Shown here: piece by piece, positions 1 through 9,418 of the stretch
Numbering within the stretch: the first letter of the stretch is position 1
How the letters are laid out: every line of letters begins with the position of its first letter
NCBI RefSeq assembly: GCF_010119975.1
Contig: NZ_CP048222.1
Coordinates: forward strand, 4,110,501-4,174,500
Direction of reading: 5' to 3'
DNA length: 64,000 nt
Source of the DNA: Rhodocytophaga rosea
Lineage (GTDB): Bacteria; Bacteroidota; Bacteroidia; Cytophagales; 172606-1
The notes under the pieces: generated by a model
Databases searched by the model: none
What the model saw: the letters and a program-made list of their open reading frames with translations, nothing else
Told to the model about the DNA's origin: nothing
Translations under genes and position numbers: made by a program

Positions 1-2353
1 TTTCTTCTGCTTTAAAATTAAGGCTTTGCTGAATACCTTTAAAAACAGAAACAGTCTCAAAATCAATTTGTTCAAAAGTAATTTTTCCTGATTCTATTTT
101 TGAAAAATCCAGTATGTCGTTGATAATCACCATCAGGTTATCTGCGGAGAACTTAATGGCCTGGAGTTGCTCAATTTGTTCAGGAAGTGGGTTTTCCTCT
201 AAAAGCAGGTGAGTTAACCCAATCACTGCATTTAGAGGTGTACGTATTTCATGGCTCATCACCGATAAGAACTGTTCCTTTGCCCGCATAGATTTTTCTG
301 CTTCTTGCTTGGCATGGATTAATTCATTTTCTACCTTTTTCCGTTCCGTAATATTACGGGCTACTGTCTGGAAACCTTTCAGCAAGTCACCTTCCATTAA
401 CATGTGCACGCTTTGCCCTACCCATATAATTTCACCTTTGCCTGTAATTCCTTTAAATTCAATATAAGTATCCGGAATCTGTTCATAATATTGTTTCCGG
501 TAAAAATCTTCCAGGATATGTATATATTCTGTTACAACAAATTCGGAATAATGCCTGCCCAGTAATTGATCTTCGCTATATCCCAGAACATGGCAGGCAA
601 CAGGATTTGCGTAAATAAGATAACCTTTGTGGTCGCTGCCATAAATCATATCACTTGCACATTCTACCAGCTGCCTGTATTTGAGTTCACTGTTCTTAAG
701 TTTTTCCAGAGTTTTCTTCTGGTCGGTAATGTCCTGTGACATGGCCAGTACCTGTACACTTCCATCTTTCAAATACAGCGGCTTTTTTATGGTATGAAAC
801 CAGAATGTTTCCCCAGTTGGCCTTGTAAATGGCTCCTGTAACTCTATAGTAATACCTTGTTCAATTACCTGGCGGTCAGTGTTGCGGAAATGCTCATTCT
901 CTTCCTTCTGGGTATGCAGCCGGTAGTTATTCTGGAATATGAGTTCCTCTTTCTCCATACCATATAAGTCGGCTGTTGCCTGATTCACCATCAGGAAGTT
1001 ACCCTCCAGGTCTTTTACAAAAATCAGGTTTGGCCCTGTATCGAGTACCTGCCGGATAAAAGTTTCCTGGGTACGGAGTTCTTCCTCTGCTTTGGCCCGG
1101 CCGGTAATATCAATAAAGTAACCCAATAACAAAGGGGCTTCTTCATCCGTCTGCACAATGATCTTTCCCGACAGCACATACATGGTTTGATCCTTGTATG
1201 AAATCTTTTCTTCGCCAGATATCAGCTTTTTGCTTTTCCATACCTTTTTTTCCGCAGTTGCTAAGCGGCTGGCTGTTTCTTCATTAAAAATATCGAAATC
1301 AGTCTTACCCAGCATGTCTGTTGGTAACATATCAAGCGTCTGGGCAATATGCCGGTTAATAAATACATATCTGCCTTCCCGGTCCTTAATAAAAATGTCG
1401 ATAGGGAGTTTATTGAGAATAGTATTAAATAAGCTCTTCTGGGTATGAATTTCTTTTTCGTAAAGCTTACGCTGGGAAATATCACGGAATGCCGCCACTC
1501 TTACTTCTTTTCCCTTATACTGATGTTTTTTCGAAAGAATTTCTACAGGCAGGTAGCTACCATCTTTTTTAATTAATACCGTTTCATAGGGCTCATCAGG
1601 TTTATTACTGATGCGTATTTTCACCTCTTCCTGCAACTCCGGAACTACAAAACTAAGCAGGTGTTTTCCAATTACATCTTCAGGGGTATATTGTAATGCG
1701 GCCAGACTGGCCTGGTTTACTTCCAGAATAATTCCCTGGTCATGTACAGCAATTCCTTCAAACGCAGCTTCAAAGAGTGTCTTGTATCTTTCTTCACTTT
1801 CTTTTAAAGCCAGTGCTGCTTTTTTTTGATCGGTGATATCCCGGCCAATACCTAACATTTCGGTTACTTCACCCTGATTATTAAAGAATGCTTTATCTGT
1901 CCATTGATGCCACCTCACTTCTCCATCCGGCATAATTACCCGGTGTTCGTTCCGTACTACGGCGTTTTCAGGTGTTATCGTAGCATATTGTTGTTTTATA
2001 TAGGTAAGGTCTTCTTCTGGAATAACCGGCAAAAAGCTTTTCCCAATCAGTTGCTCTTTCTCTTTTCCAAAATACCGGCAATATGCTTTGTTCACATAGG
2101 TGAGCGTACCATCTTTTTTAAACCGGCAAATCAACTCTGTCTGGTCATCAAGCATGGATTTAAACAGAGAAAAATTCTCTGAAGCCGGAGTAAATTTTGT
2201 ACCTGAGGAAGGCTGGAGAATTTGCTCTGTTTCGCAAGTTTGATAAACCTGGTTTATGGCATACAATAAATTTTTCAGCTGATCGTCCATCAAATAGGCA
2301 TCACCCAGGTGTTGCCTGATTTGAGCTTTTAGTAAATCGCTAAAATCTTCCAT
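1..2353 (-). CDS. Multi-PAS sensor histidine kinase, C-terminus cut by window edge
   Basis: The frame opens at an ATG (complement of 2351-2353) and stays open for 784 codons to the left edge. After about 60 N-terminal residues come five PAS/PAC units of about 120 residues, each closing with a PAC-like tail such as DITDQKK, DISQRK or NITERKK. A HisKA dimerisation domain follows, with H-box SHEIRTPLNAVIG and the phospho-accepting His near residue 701. The ATPase domain, and any receiver domain, lie outside the window. No signal peptide or membrane helix is visible, so a cytoplasmic sensor is inferred. It is divergent from the efflux operon starting at 2665. Stacked PAS domains suggest redox or small-ligand sensing, but no cofactor residue can be assigned. 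The family is certain; the signal and the partner regulator are unknown. Confidence 0.93.
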   Translation of the reverse strand, partial: MEDFSDLLKAQIRQHLGDAYLMDDQLKNLLYAINQVYQTCETEQILQPSSGTKFTPASENFSLFKSMLDDQTELICRFKKDGTLTYVNKAYCRYFGKEKEQLIGKSFLPVIPEEDLTYIKQQYATITPENAVVRNEHRVIMPDGEVRWHQWTDKAFFNNQGEVTEMLGIGRDITDQKKAALALKESEERYKTLFEAAFEGIAVHDQGIILEVNQASLAALQYTPEDVIGKHLLSFVVPELQEEVKIRISNKPDEPYETVLIKKDGSYLPVEILSKKHQYKGKEVRVAAFRDISQRKLYEKEIHTQKSLFNTILNKLPIDIFIKDREGRYVFINRHIAQTLDMLPTDMLGKTDFDIFNEETASRLATAEKKVWKSKKLISGEEKISYKDQTMYVLSGKIIVQTDEEAPLLLGYFIDITGRAKAEEELRTQETFIRQVLDTGPNLIFVKDLEGNFLMVNQATADLYGMEKEELIFQNNYRLHTQKEENEHFRNTDRQVIEQGITIELQEPFTRPTGETFWFHTIKKPLYLKDGSVQVLAMSQDITDQKKTLEKLKNSELKYRQLVECASDMIYGSDHKGYLIYANPVACHVLGYSEDQLLGRHYSEFVVTEYIHILEDFYRKQYYEQIPDTYIEFKGITGKGEIIWVGQSVHMLMEGDLLKGFQTVARNITERKKVENELIHAKQEAEKSMRAKEQFLSVMSHEIRTPLNAVIGLTHLLLEENPLPEQIEQLQAIKFSADNLMVIINDILDFSKIESGKITFEQIDFETVSVFKGIQQSLNFKAEE

Positions 2354-2613
2354 ACAATAAAAAAATCAACACAGCCGGTTAAGCTAAAATAACTGCTTAA
2401 ATATATATACAATTTATGCCTTCTCAAATATTGAGCCGTACATAATATAGAGGGCATGTATGATTGTAAACTGTTTAGTTTAATAACATTGCTATATGAA
2501 TTGAATTGCTACGCCATTAGTCCCATACTTTCACCAGCTATCACATATGTATGCTCATACGTGTATTGATTTAAGAAATTATTCGATAATAATAAAAACT
2601 TAACACAAGAAAC

Positions 2614-2644
2614 TTTGAAATATAAAAACGTTTCCTGAGTTTTG
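2614..2644 (+). promoter_or_regulatory. Candidate Bacteroidota promoter for the efflux operon
   Basis: TTTG at 2614-2617 is followed after 19 bp by GAGTTTTG at 2637-2644, one mismatch from the Bacteroidota -7 box TANNTTTG. It lies 20 bp before the GTG start of the tetR-like gene, which would give a very short leader. The rest of the 311-bp divergent gap 2354-2664 is AT-rich, and no gene or clear operator was found in it. Confidence 0.45.
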
Positions 2645-2664
2645 TGTATTAAATTTTTACTACT

Positions 2665-3288
2665 GTGGAAGTGAAGGAACGCATACTTGCTGCTGCTGAA
2701 GGACTTTTTCTCCAGTATGGCTTCAGAAGTATATCAATGGACGATATTGCCCGCCACCTGGCTGTTTCTAAAAAAACTATATACCAGTTTTTTTCTGACA
2801 AAGATGAGATTGTGTGTCTGGTAGCCACGAGGCATTTTAACAGGGAGAAAGAATTATGTAAAGAACGGATTTTTGACCAGGCGGAGAATGCAGTGCATGA
2901 ATTATTACAAGTGTCCAGGCACATAAAAACGACTACGATGAATGCCAATCCGTCGATTATGTTTGACCTGCAGAAATACCATCCCAAAGCCTGGCAGATC
3001 TTTAAGGATTTTAAACTGGGATTTATTCTGCAGCATTTGCGGCGCAATTTAAAACAAGGAATTGAAGAGGGCTTATACCGGGCCGATATCAATGTGGAAA
3101 TAATAGCACGGCTACGGCTGGAACAAATACAACTCGCTTTTGATGCCAGTGCATTTCCGCCTACGGAATTTAACTTTTTTGATATTCAACTTGAGTTTCT
3201 CGACCATTTTATACGGGGCATTGTCACCGAAAAAGGATTACAGCTTTTAACTGAATACAAAACAAAAGAACACCATCATGCACAGTAG
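2665..3288 (+). CDS. TetR/AcrR-family transcriptional regulator
   Basis: This 207-residue protein begins with a classic TetR helix-turn-helix: KERILAAAEGLFLQYGF, then SISMDDIARHLAVSKKTIYQFF (residues about 4-45). The C-terminal two thirds is a helical ligand-binding domain of no assignable specificity. The start used is GTG at 2665; an in-frame stop lies 12 bp upstream and there is no earlier ATG, so a GTG start is likely. Its 3' end overlaps the tolC-like gene by 11 bp, making it the first gene of an RND efflux operon. By analogy with such operons it probably represses its own promoter until an exported compound binds; that is inference. Confidence 0.92.
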   Translation: MEVKERILAAAEGLFLQYGFRSISMDDIARHLAVSKKTIYQFFSDKDEIVCLVATRHFNREKELCKERIFDQAENAVHELLQVSRHIKTTTMNANPSIMFDLQKYHPKAWQIFKDFKLGFILQHLRRNLKQGIEEGLYRADINVEIIARLRLEQIQLAFDASAFPPTEFNFFDIQLEFLDHFIRGIVTEKGLQLLTEYKTKEHHHAQ

Positions 3289-4675
3289 ATTACTTATACT
3301 TTTTATGGCCATATGCAGTACCTGGCTCATCCCACATCAAAGTATTGCCCAAACCACACCACCGGCTCAGCAGAATTTCTCTTTGAAGCAGGCAGTAGAC
3401 TTTGCCTTGCTTAATAATGTGAATGTAAAAAATGCGCAATCTGATACCAAAAGTGCTAATGCCCGGGTGGGAGAAATACGAGCAGTAGGTTTACCTCAGA
3501 TAAGTGCACAGGCACAGCTATTGCATAATATTAAGATACAAAATGTGATTCTTGAAAGTGGTGCAGGCCCCTCTTTTGGTGATCCTAATGCTCCTCCTCC
3601 TCCGGCAGGAACTGTAATCGCCTTTCCGTTCCAATTGAAAAATAATGGCACTGTTGCACTAAATGTAAACCAGCTTATTTTCGATGGTTCGTACTTTATT
3701 GGACTTAAAGCCGCTAGTACCTATAAAGAACTCGCTCAGAAAACCTTAACACAATCTAAAGTGACTGTGGCAGATGCCGTAACAAAGGCATATTATGGTG
3801 TGTTAATCAACCGCGAAAGACTAGGATTACTAAATACTAATCTGACCCGCCTGGATACTTTATTTTCAGAAACACAGGCTATGTACCAAAATGGTTTTGT
3901 GGAAAAAATCGATGTAGACCGTATTGAGGTACAACGTAACAACCTGAATACGGAAAAGCAAAAAGTAGAAAGACTGGTAGATTTGAGTTCATATCTGCTG
4001 AAATTTCAGATGGGCTTACGGATGAATGATATTGTAGTGTTAACAGATAGGCTTAATGATGAAAATATTGAAAATATGGTTATTGCTGCCACTGAAAACT
4101 TCAACTACAACCAGCGGATAGAATACTCTACCTTACAGACTCAAAAAGAACTGGCTTATCTGGATATACGTAACAATCGGATGGGATACCTACCTCAGTT
4201 AGCTGCCTTTGGGACTTTTGGATATAACCCCGCAGCAACCAAGTTGGGAAATATCACGCAGAACGAACGGTGGATTGACTATAGTTATGTTGGTCTGCAA
4301 TTAAACGTACCAATTTTCGATGGTTTACGAAAACACTATAAAATACAACAAGCCAAATTAACTTACGAAAAAACTCAGCAGAGCACTGCCCTATTACAGA
4401 ATTCCATTGACCTGGAAATCAGGCAGGCAACTGTTACCCTCACCAACAGCCTGGAATCACTGAAATCGCAAAAGCGGAACCTGGATCTGGCACAGGAAAT
4501 AGTACGGGTAACCCGTATCAAATACCAGCAGGGCGTAGGCTCCAATATAGAGGTAATTAATGCAGAAGCTGATTTTAAAGAAGCCCAGACGAATTACTAT
4601 GCTGCCTTGTATGATGCCTACATCGCAAAAGTAGACCTCGACCGGGCCACAGGACAGCTTTATGTAACCGAATAA
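3278..4675 (+). CDS. TolC-family outer membrane efflux protein
   Basis: A 465-residue protein with an N-terminal signal peptide (hydrophobic residues 4-24, ending SIAQ). The mature part has the two-fold repeated helical pattern of outer membrane efflux proteins, with FSLKQAVDFALLNNVNVKNA at the start of the first repeat and QGVGSNIEVINAEADFKEAQ in the last. TolC-family trimers form the outer membrane channel and periplasmic tunnel of tripartite pumps. The ATG overlaps the 3' end of the upstream regulator by 11 bp, which suggests translational coupling. The adaptor and RND pump genes follow on the same strand. Confidence 0.93.
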   Translation: MHSRLLILFMAICSTWLIPHQSIAQTTPPAQQNFSLKQAVDFALLNNVNVKNAQSDTKSANARVGEIRAVGLPQISAQAQLLHNIKIQNVILESGAGPSFGDPNAPPPPAGTVIAFPFQLKNNGTVALNVNQLIFDGSYFIGLKAASTYKELAQKTLTQSKVTVADAVTKAYYGVLINRERLGLLNTNLTRLDTLFSETQAMYQNGFVEKIDVDRIEVQRNNLNTEKQKVERLVDLSSYLLKFQMGLRMNDIVVLTDRLNDENIENMVIAATENFNYNQRIEYSTLQTQKELAYLDIRNNRMGYLPQLAAFGTFGYNPAATKLGNITQNERWIDYSYVGLQLNVPIFDGLRKHYKIQQAKLTYEKTQQSTALLQNSIDLEIRQATVTLTNSLESLKSQKRNLDLAQEIVRVTRIKYQQGVGSNIEVINAEADFKEAQTNYYAALYDAYIAKVDLDRATGQLYVTE

Positions 4676-4740
4676 ATTCAAGATCCTTCCCAGCTAATGT
4701 AATAGTTATATTAAAAAATCGCATATTCTTTATCATACCC

Positions 4741-5889
4741 ATGAAAAATACACATAGACTGATTTTTGCCACTATTTTAGCCTTTGCCTGCAGTTCTGGT
4801 TCAGACGTAGATAAGAAAAAACAAGAACTCGCCGAATTAAAAGCCCAGCAACAGGAAATTACCGGAAAGATTAAACAATTAGAAACTGACCTGGCCAAGC
4901 TGGCTCCAGCAAAAGCTGCTGAAGCCAGAATAAAACTGGTGGAGATTACGCCCATACAGCCGCAAACCTTCAAACATTATATTCCGGTACAAGGCACTAT
5001 AGAATCGGACAATAATGTGATGGTAAGTCCTAAAACTGGCGGTGTAGTTACCGCTGTATATGTAAACGAAGGAGACCGGGTAAGTAAAGGACAAGTACTG
5101 GCTGTGATTGATGATGCCGTGATGCGCCAGAGTGTGGAAGAATTGAAAACTGGTCTTGAACTGGCTACTACAGTGTATCAGAAACAGGAAAATCTCTGGA
5201 ATCAGAAAATAGGTTCTGAAATCCAATACCTGCAAGCCAAAAACAATAAGGAAAGTTTAGAGAGAAAGCTGCAAACACTTAATTCTCAATTGGCTATGAA
5301 CCGCATTACCTCTCCTCTTAATGGTACAGTAGACGAAGTAAATGTGAAAGCTGGCGAAGCTGCTAGTCCCGGTGTAGGTGTAGTGAGGGTAGTGAACCTG
5401 GCGGAAGTGAAAGTAAAAGCCAGAGTAGCCGACTCCTATATTACGGCTGTGAAGAAAGGCGATGAAGTAAAAATAACGCTGCCTGATATCAAAGAAGAAA
5501 TCCAGGGAAAAATTAGTTTTGTAGGACAGGTAGTAAACCCTCAAAGCCGGACCTTCGATATTGAAGTTACCCTCAACAACCGGGATAATAAACTCAAGCC
5601 GAATATGCTGGCGGTAATAAATATCAATGACAAAACTGCCCAGAATGCCATTGTGATCGAGGAAAACTTTGTTCAGCAAACTGAAAACGGCGATGTTGTA
5701 TTCGTAGCCGGAAGTCAGAAAGCTGAAGCTCGTAAAGTAAAAACCGGATTAGCCTACAATGGCAGAGTAGAAATTCTGGAAGGGTTAAAACAGGGCGATA
5801 GCATCATTACCAATGGATACCAGGACCTGGTAGATGGACAATCTATCAAAGTTTCCAATACATCTGATAAGTTAACATCCGCTAACTAA
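4741..5889 (+). CDS. RND efflux periplasmic adaptor (HlyD/AcrA family), lipoprotein
   Basis: A 382-residue membrane fusion protein. The N-terminus ends in a lipobox-like FAC at residues 15-17, so lipid anchoring is likely. A predicted coiled coil (KKKQELAELKAQQQEITGK) follows. The lipoyl/barrel-sandwich half-motifs are GGVVTAVYVNEGDRVSKGQ and ITSPLNGTVDEVNVKAGE, with a helical hairpin between them, then beta-barrel and membrane-proximal domains. The adaptor links the TolC-like channel (65 bp upstream) to the RND pump (8 bp downstream). The extra charged coiled coil directly after the lipobox is longer than in AcrA. Substrate is unknown. Confidence 0.93.
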   Translation: MKNTHRLIFATILAFACSSGSDVDKKKQELAELKAQQQEITGKIKQLETDLAKLAPAKAAEARIKLVEITPIQPQTFKHYIPVQGTIESDNNVMVSPKTGGVVTAVYVNEGDRVSKGQVLAVIDDAVMRQSVEELKTGLELATTVYQKQENLWNQKIGSEIQYLQAKNNKESLERKLQTLNSQLAMNRITSPLNGTVDEVNVKAGEAASPGVGVVRVVNLAEVKVKARVADSYITAVKKGDEVKITLPDIKEEIQGKISFVGQVVNPQSRTFDIEVTLNNRDNKLKPNMLAVININDKTAQNAIVIEENFVQQTENGDVVFVAGSQKAEARKVKTGLAYNGRVEILEGLKQGDSIITNGYQDLVDGQSIKVSNTSDKLTSAN

Positions 5890-5897
5890 ATATTGTT

Positions 5898-8800
5898 ATG
5901 AGAGAACACAAAGGACTCGCCTTTACCAACTGGTGTATCGAGAACAAAACAACGGTCTATATCTTCATCATTATGGTGACGATAGCCGGTGTGTTCACCT
6001 ACCAGAATTTGCCCAAGGAATCATATCCGGAGATTGTAGTACCTCAAATGGTAGTTACCACTTTTAATTATGGTACTAGTCCGGAAGATGTGGAAAACCT
6101 GATTACCAAACCGATTGAAAAAGAACTCAAAACGGTAAAAGGAATAAAAAAGGTTACTTCTAATTCTATTCAGGATCTTTCTGCTGTAATTGTCGAATTC
6201 AATACTGGAGAAGATGTGGCAGAGGCCAAACAACGCACAAAGGATGCCGTTGATAAAGCACGAACTGAATTACCCGATGACTTGGATCAAGAGCCAGATG
6301 TACAGGAACTGGATTTTTCCGAATTTCCGGTCATGCAGGTGAACGTATCTGGTAATTTCCCTCTTAAAAAGCTGAAAGAATTTGCCGAAGTATTACAGGA
6401 TGAGATTGAAGCCTTGCCTCAGGTTCGCCGAGCAGATCTGATTGGTGCTTTAAACCGCGAAATTCAGATCAACGTGGATTTGTACCGGATGCAGGCGGCA
6501 GGCATTAACTTCAGTAATATTCAACAGGCAGTTGCCGGTGAAAACATAAATATTTCCGGAGGTGATCTGAATGTAAATGATGTTCGCCGTACGCTCCGGG
6601 TTACCGGTGAATTCAAGAACATCAAAAGCCTGCAGGATATTGTAATTCGGTCTTCTACCGGAAATACAGTATTCTTGAAGGAAATCGCAACAGTAGAAGA
6701 TAGTTATGAAGAACGTCAGGATTTCGCCCGTCTGAATGGAAACCCGGTTATTTCATTGAGTGTAATTAAACGCTCAGGACAGAACCTGATCGAAGCATCT
6801 GACAACGTACAGCAGATTGTGGAACGGATGAAGGCAGAAACTTTTCCCGAAGGATTAAATATCACCATTACAGGTGACCAGTCAGACCAGACCCGTACTG
6901 ATTTGAATGACCTGCTTAATACCATTATTCTGGGTTTTATATTCGTAGTACTGGTGCTGATGTTCTTTATGGGAACCAGAGATGCTATTTTTGTTGCCCT
7001 CTCTGTACCCTTATCTGCATTGCTTGCATTTTTGATTCTGAAAGTGGTAGGCTATTTTATGCCGGAAATTAATCTTACCCTGAACTTCATGGTAATGTTC
7101 GCCTTCCTGCTGGGATTAGGGATTGTGGTGGACGATGCCATTGTGGTAATCGAAAATACACACCGTATTTTTAACTCAGAAAATATATCCATTAAAGATG
7201 CGGCAAAAAAAGCAGCCGGAGAAGTGTTTATACCAGTGCTTTCCGGTACCATTACGACCATAGCACCATTCGTACCCTTACTCTTCTGGCCCGGGCTGAT
7301 CGGAGAATTTATGAAGTTCCTGCCTATCACCCTGATCGCCACCTTGTTCGCTTCTCTAGTGGTAGCCTATGTGATGAACCCAGTATTCGCTGTTTCCTTC
7401 ATGACCAAGCATGATGCAGAAAGTGCCGGAGACGCCCGTAAACTGATAAAGCCACTGCTGATTATGGGAGTGATTGCTGTATTGTGCTATATCGGTGTTG
7501 GAGTAGGTTTAGGGAATTTTATTGTCTTCCTGATGCTGATCTATGTGATAAACCACTATGTATTTACGCCAGCGATCTATAAATTCCAGCACAATTTATG
7601 GCCCAGGTTTATGCATCAATACCGCAGGTTTATCTCTTTTGCCATTACAGGGCGTCGGCCAGTGTATTTTCTGTTAGGTGTAATAGGTTTATTCATTTTT
7701 ACTTTTGGCATATTCGGGGCTTTCCCGCCACCTGTAGAATTTTTCCCTTCCGGAGAGCCTAACTTTGTATATGTGTATAACAAAATGCCTATTGGAACAG
7801 ATGCTACCAAAACAGATTCAGTTACTAAACTAATTGAAGCGAGAGTAAATAAGGTTCTGGTGCCTCATAAGGATATAGTGACCTCGGTTATTTCCAATGT
7901 GGGTATAGGCGCCGGTGATCCCATAAATCCGGATCTTACCATTACACCTCATAAGAGTAAGGTAACGGTAGCTTTTGTTAAGTTTGAAGAACGCCTGCAT
8001 GTATCTACCAAAGAAATTCTGGAAAAAATACGGGCCAGTGTACAAGATATTCCAGGTACCGAACTTTCGGTAGAACAAGAAAGTGGGGGTCCGCAGGTAG
8101 GTAAACCGGTGAGTATAGAAATGGCCGGAGCCGATTTTAATGAGTTATTGAAAATTCAGCGAATGGTTCGGGCTGCCATTGCCAAAGCTGGTGTTCAGGG
8201 TATTGAAGAACTCAAGTCAGATCTGGTACTGAACAAACCTGAAATTATTGTGGACATCGATCGTGAAAAAGCGGCCCGTGAAGGTATTTCTACCGCCCAG
8301 ATTGCTGGGGAAATTCGTACCGCCTTGTATGGACTGGAAGTATCTCAGTACCGGGAAGCCAAAGATGAGTATCCGATTATGGTGCGCCTTGATACTACCT
8401 ACCGCAACCGGATTGAAGATATTTTAGCCATGAATATTTCTTATCTGGATATGGCATCTGGCAGGTTCCGGCAGGTTCCTTTAAATGCAGTAGCAGATGT
8501 CAGGTATGGAACTTCTTTTAGCAGCATCAACCGCAAAAACCAGGAACGGTTGGTTACCTTATCTTCTAACCTGTTAACCGGATATAATGCCAATGAAGTG
8601 GTAGCCCAGGTACAGGAAGCGATCAACGATCTGGAACTTCCGGCAGGATATACTATAAAAATGGGAGGCGAGCAGGAAGACCAGCAGGAAACATTCTTGT
8701 TTTTAATTACTGCCCTGGCCACAGCCGTTGCACTCATCTTTATTGTGCTTGTTACGCAGTTTAATTCTGTTTCAAAACCCATTATCATTTTCATGACCAT

Positions 8801-9275
8801 TCTGTTTAGTTTTATTGGTGTATTGCTTGGATTTATCATATTCGGCATGACCTTATCTATTCTGATGACAGGTGTAGGAATTGTAGCACTTGCTGGTATT
8901 GTGGTAAAAAATGGCATTATTCTGATTGAGTTTACAGATGAACTTCGCTTGCGTGGAAAAGATTTGCGTACAGCGGTTATCGAAGGCGGTGCTACCCGTT
9001 TGAATCCGGTTATTCTGACGGCAGCTGCCTGCGTATTAGGTCTGATTCCGCTGGCTATTGGCTTAAATGTTAATTTTGTGAGCCTGTTTACACACCTTAA
9101 TCCCGAAATATTTATTGGGGGACAAAGCTCTGTATTCTGGGGGCCATTAGCCTGGACCATCATTTTCGGTTTAACTTTCTCTACTTTCTTAACCCTGGTA
9201 ATTGTGCCAGTAATGTATATGCTGGTAGAACGGGTAAGACAAAAAATGACCAGACGCAGCAAGGTAGTTGCATAA
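5898..9275 (+). CDS. RND-family efflux transporter, AcrB-like inner membrane pump
   Basis: 1125 residues, somewhat longer than the roughly 1050 of AcrB. It has the ACR_tran layout: TM1 near residues 20-38, a periplasmic porter domain, TM2-6, a second porter domain and TM7-12. The TM4 proton-relay acids are in LGLGIVVDDAIVVIENTHR, and the TM10 lysine is in LAGIVVKNGIILIEF. It uses the proton gradient to push compounds from the periplasm or inner membrane into the TolC channel. It is the last gene of the operon; a strong hairpin follows at 9356-9390. Extra hydrophobic sequence around residues 515-560 accounts for part of the extra length. Substrates cannot be inferred. Confidence 0.95.
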   Translation: MREHKGLAFTNWCIENKTTVYIFIIMVTIAGVFTYQNLPKESYPEIVVPQMVVTTFNYGTSPEDVENLITKPIEKELKTVKGIKKVTSNSIQDLSAVIVEFNTGEDVAEAKQRTKDAVDKARTELPDDLDQEPDVQELDFSEFPVMQVNVSGNFPLKKLKEFAEVLQDEIEALPQVRRADLIGALNREIQINVDLYRMQAAGINFSNIQQAVAGENINISGGDLNVNDVRRTLRVTGEFKNIKSLQDIVIRSSTGNTVFLKEIATVEDSYEERQDFARLNGNPVISLSVIKRSGQNLIEASDNVQQIVERMKAETFPEGLNITITGDQSDQTRTDLNDLLNTIILGFIFVVLVLMFFMGTRDAIFVALSVPLSALLAFLILKVVGYFMPEINLTLNFMVMFAFLLGLGIVVDDAIVVIENTHRIFNSENISIKDAAKKAAGEVFIPVLSGTITTIAPFVPLLFWPGLIGEFMKFLPITLIATLFASLVVAYVMNPVFAVSFMTKHDAESAGDARKLIKPLLIMGVIAVLCYIGVGVGLGNFIVFLMLIYVINHYVFTPAIYKFQHNLWPRFMHQYRRFISFAITGRRPVYFLLGVIGLFIFTFGIFGAFPPPVEFFPSGEPNFVYVYNKMPIGTDATKTDSVTKLIEARVNKVLVPHKDIVTSVISNVGIGAGDPINPDLTITPHKSKVTVAFVKFEERLHVSTKEILEKIRASVQDIPGTELSVEQESGGPQVGKPVSIEMAGADFNELLKIQRMVRAAIAKAGVQGIEELKSDLVLNKPEIIVDIDREKAAREGISTAQIAGEIRTALYGLEVSQYREAKDEYPIMVRLDTTYRNRIEDILAMNISYLDMASGRFRQVPLNAVADVRYGTSFSSINRKNQERLVTLSSNLLTGYNANEVVAQVQEAINDLELPAGYTIKMGGEQEDQQETFLFLITALATAVALIFIVLVTQFNSVSKPIIIFMTILFSFIGVLLGFIIFGMTLSILMTGVGIVALAGIVVKNGIILIEFTDELRLRGKDLRTAVIEGGATRLNPVILTAAACVLGLIPLAIGLNVNFVSLFTHLNPEIFIGGQSSVFWGPLAWTIIFGLTFSTFLTLVIVPVMYMLVERVRQKMTRRSKVVA

Positions 9276-9355
9276 TAAGCTTTATAAATGCACCAAAGAT
9301 TCTTAGCCAGCTATTCACTAAGCACAAAATAGAATACGTTTTTCTGAACATTTTT

Positions 9356-9390
9356 GAATAAAGCCTGTACAATTTATGCAGGCTTTATTC
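9356..9390 (+). terminator. Hairpin terminator after the RND operon
   Basis: A 12-bp perfect stem (9356-9367 pairing with 9379-9390, core AAAGCCTG/CAGGCTTT) with an 11-nt loop, 80 bp after the pump stop codon. Confidence 0.75.
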
Positions 9391-9418
9391 GTCTTATCCC
9401 TTATATACAATCACATAC

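Noticed and set aside
8441-9262. 273-codon minus-strand frame inside the RND pump gene
   Set aside because: It is antisense to well-conserved transmembrane segments of the pump and has no recognisable domain or plausible start context.
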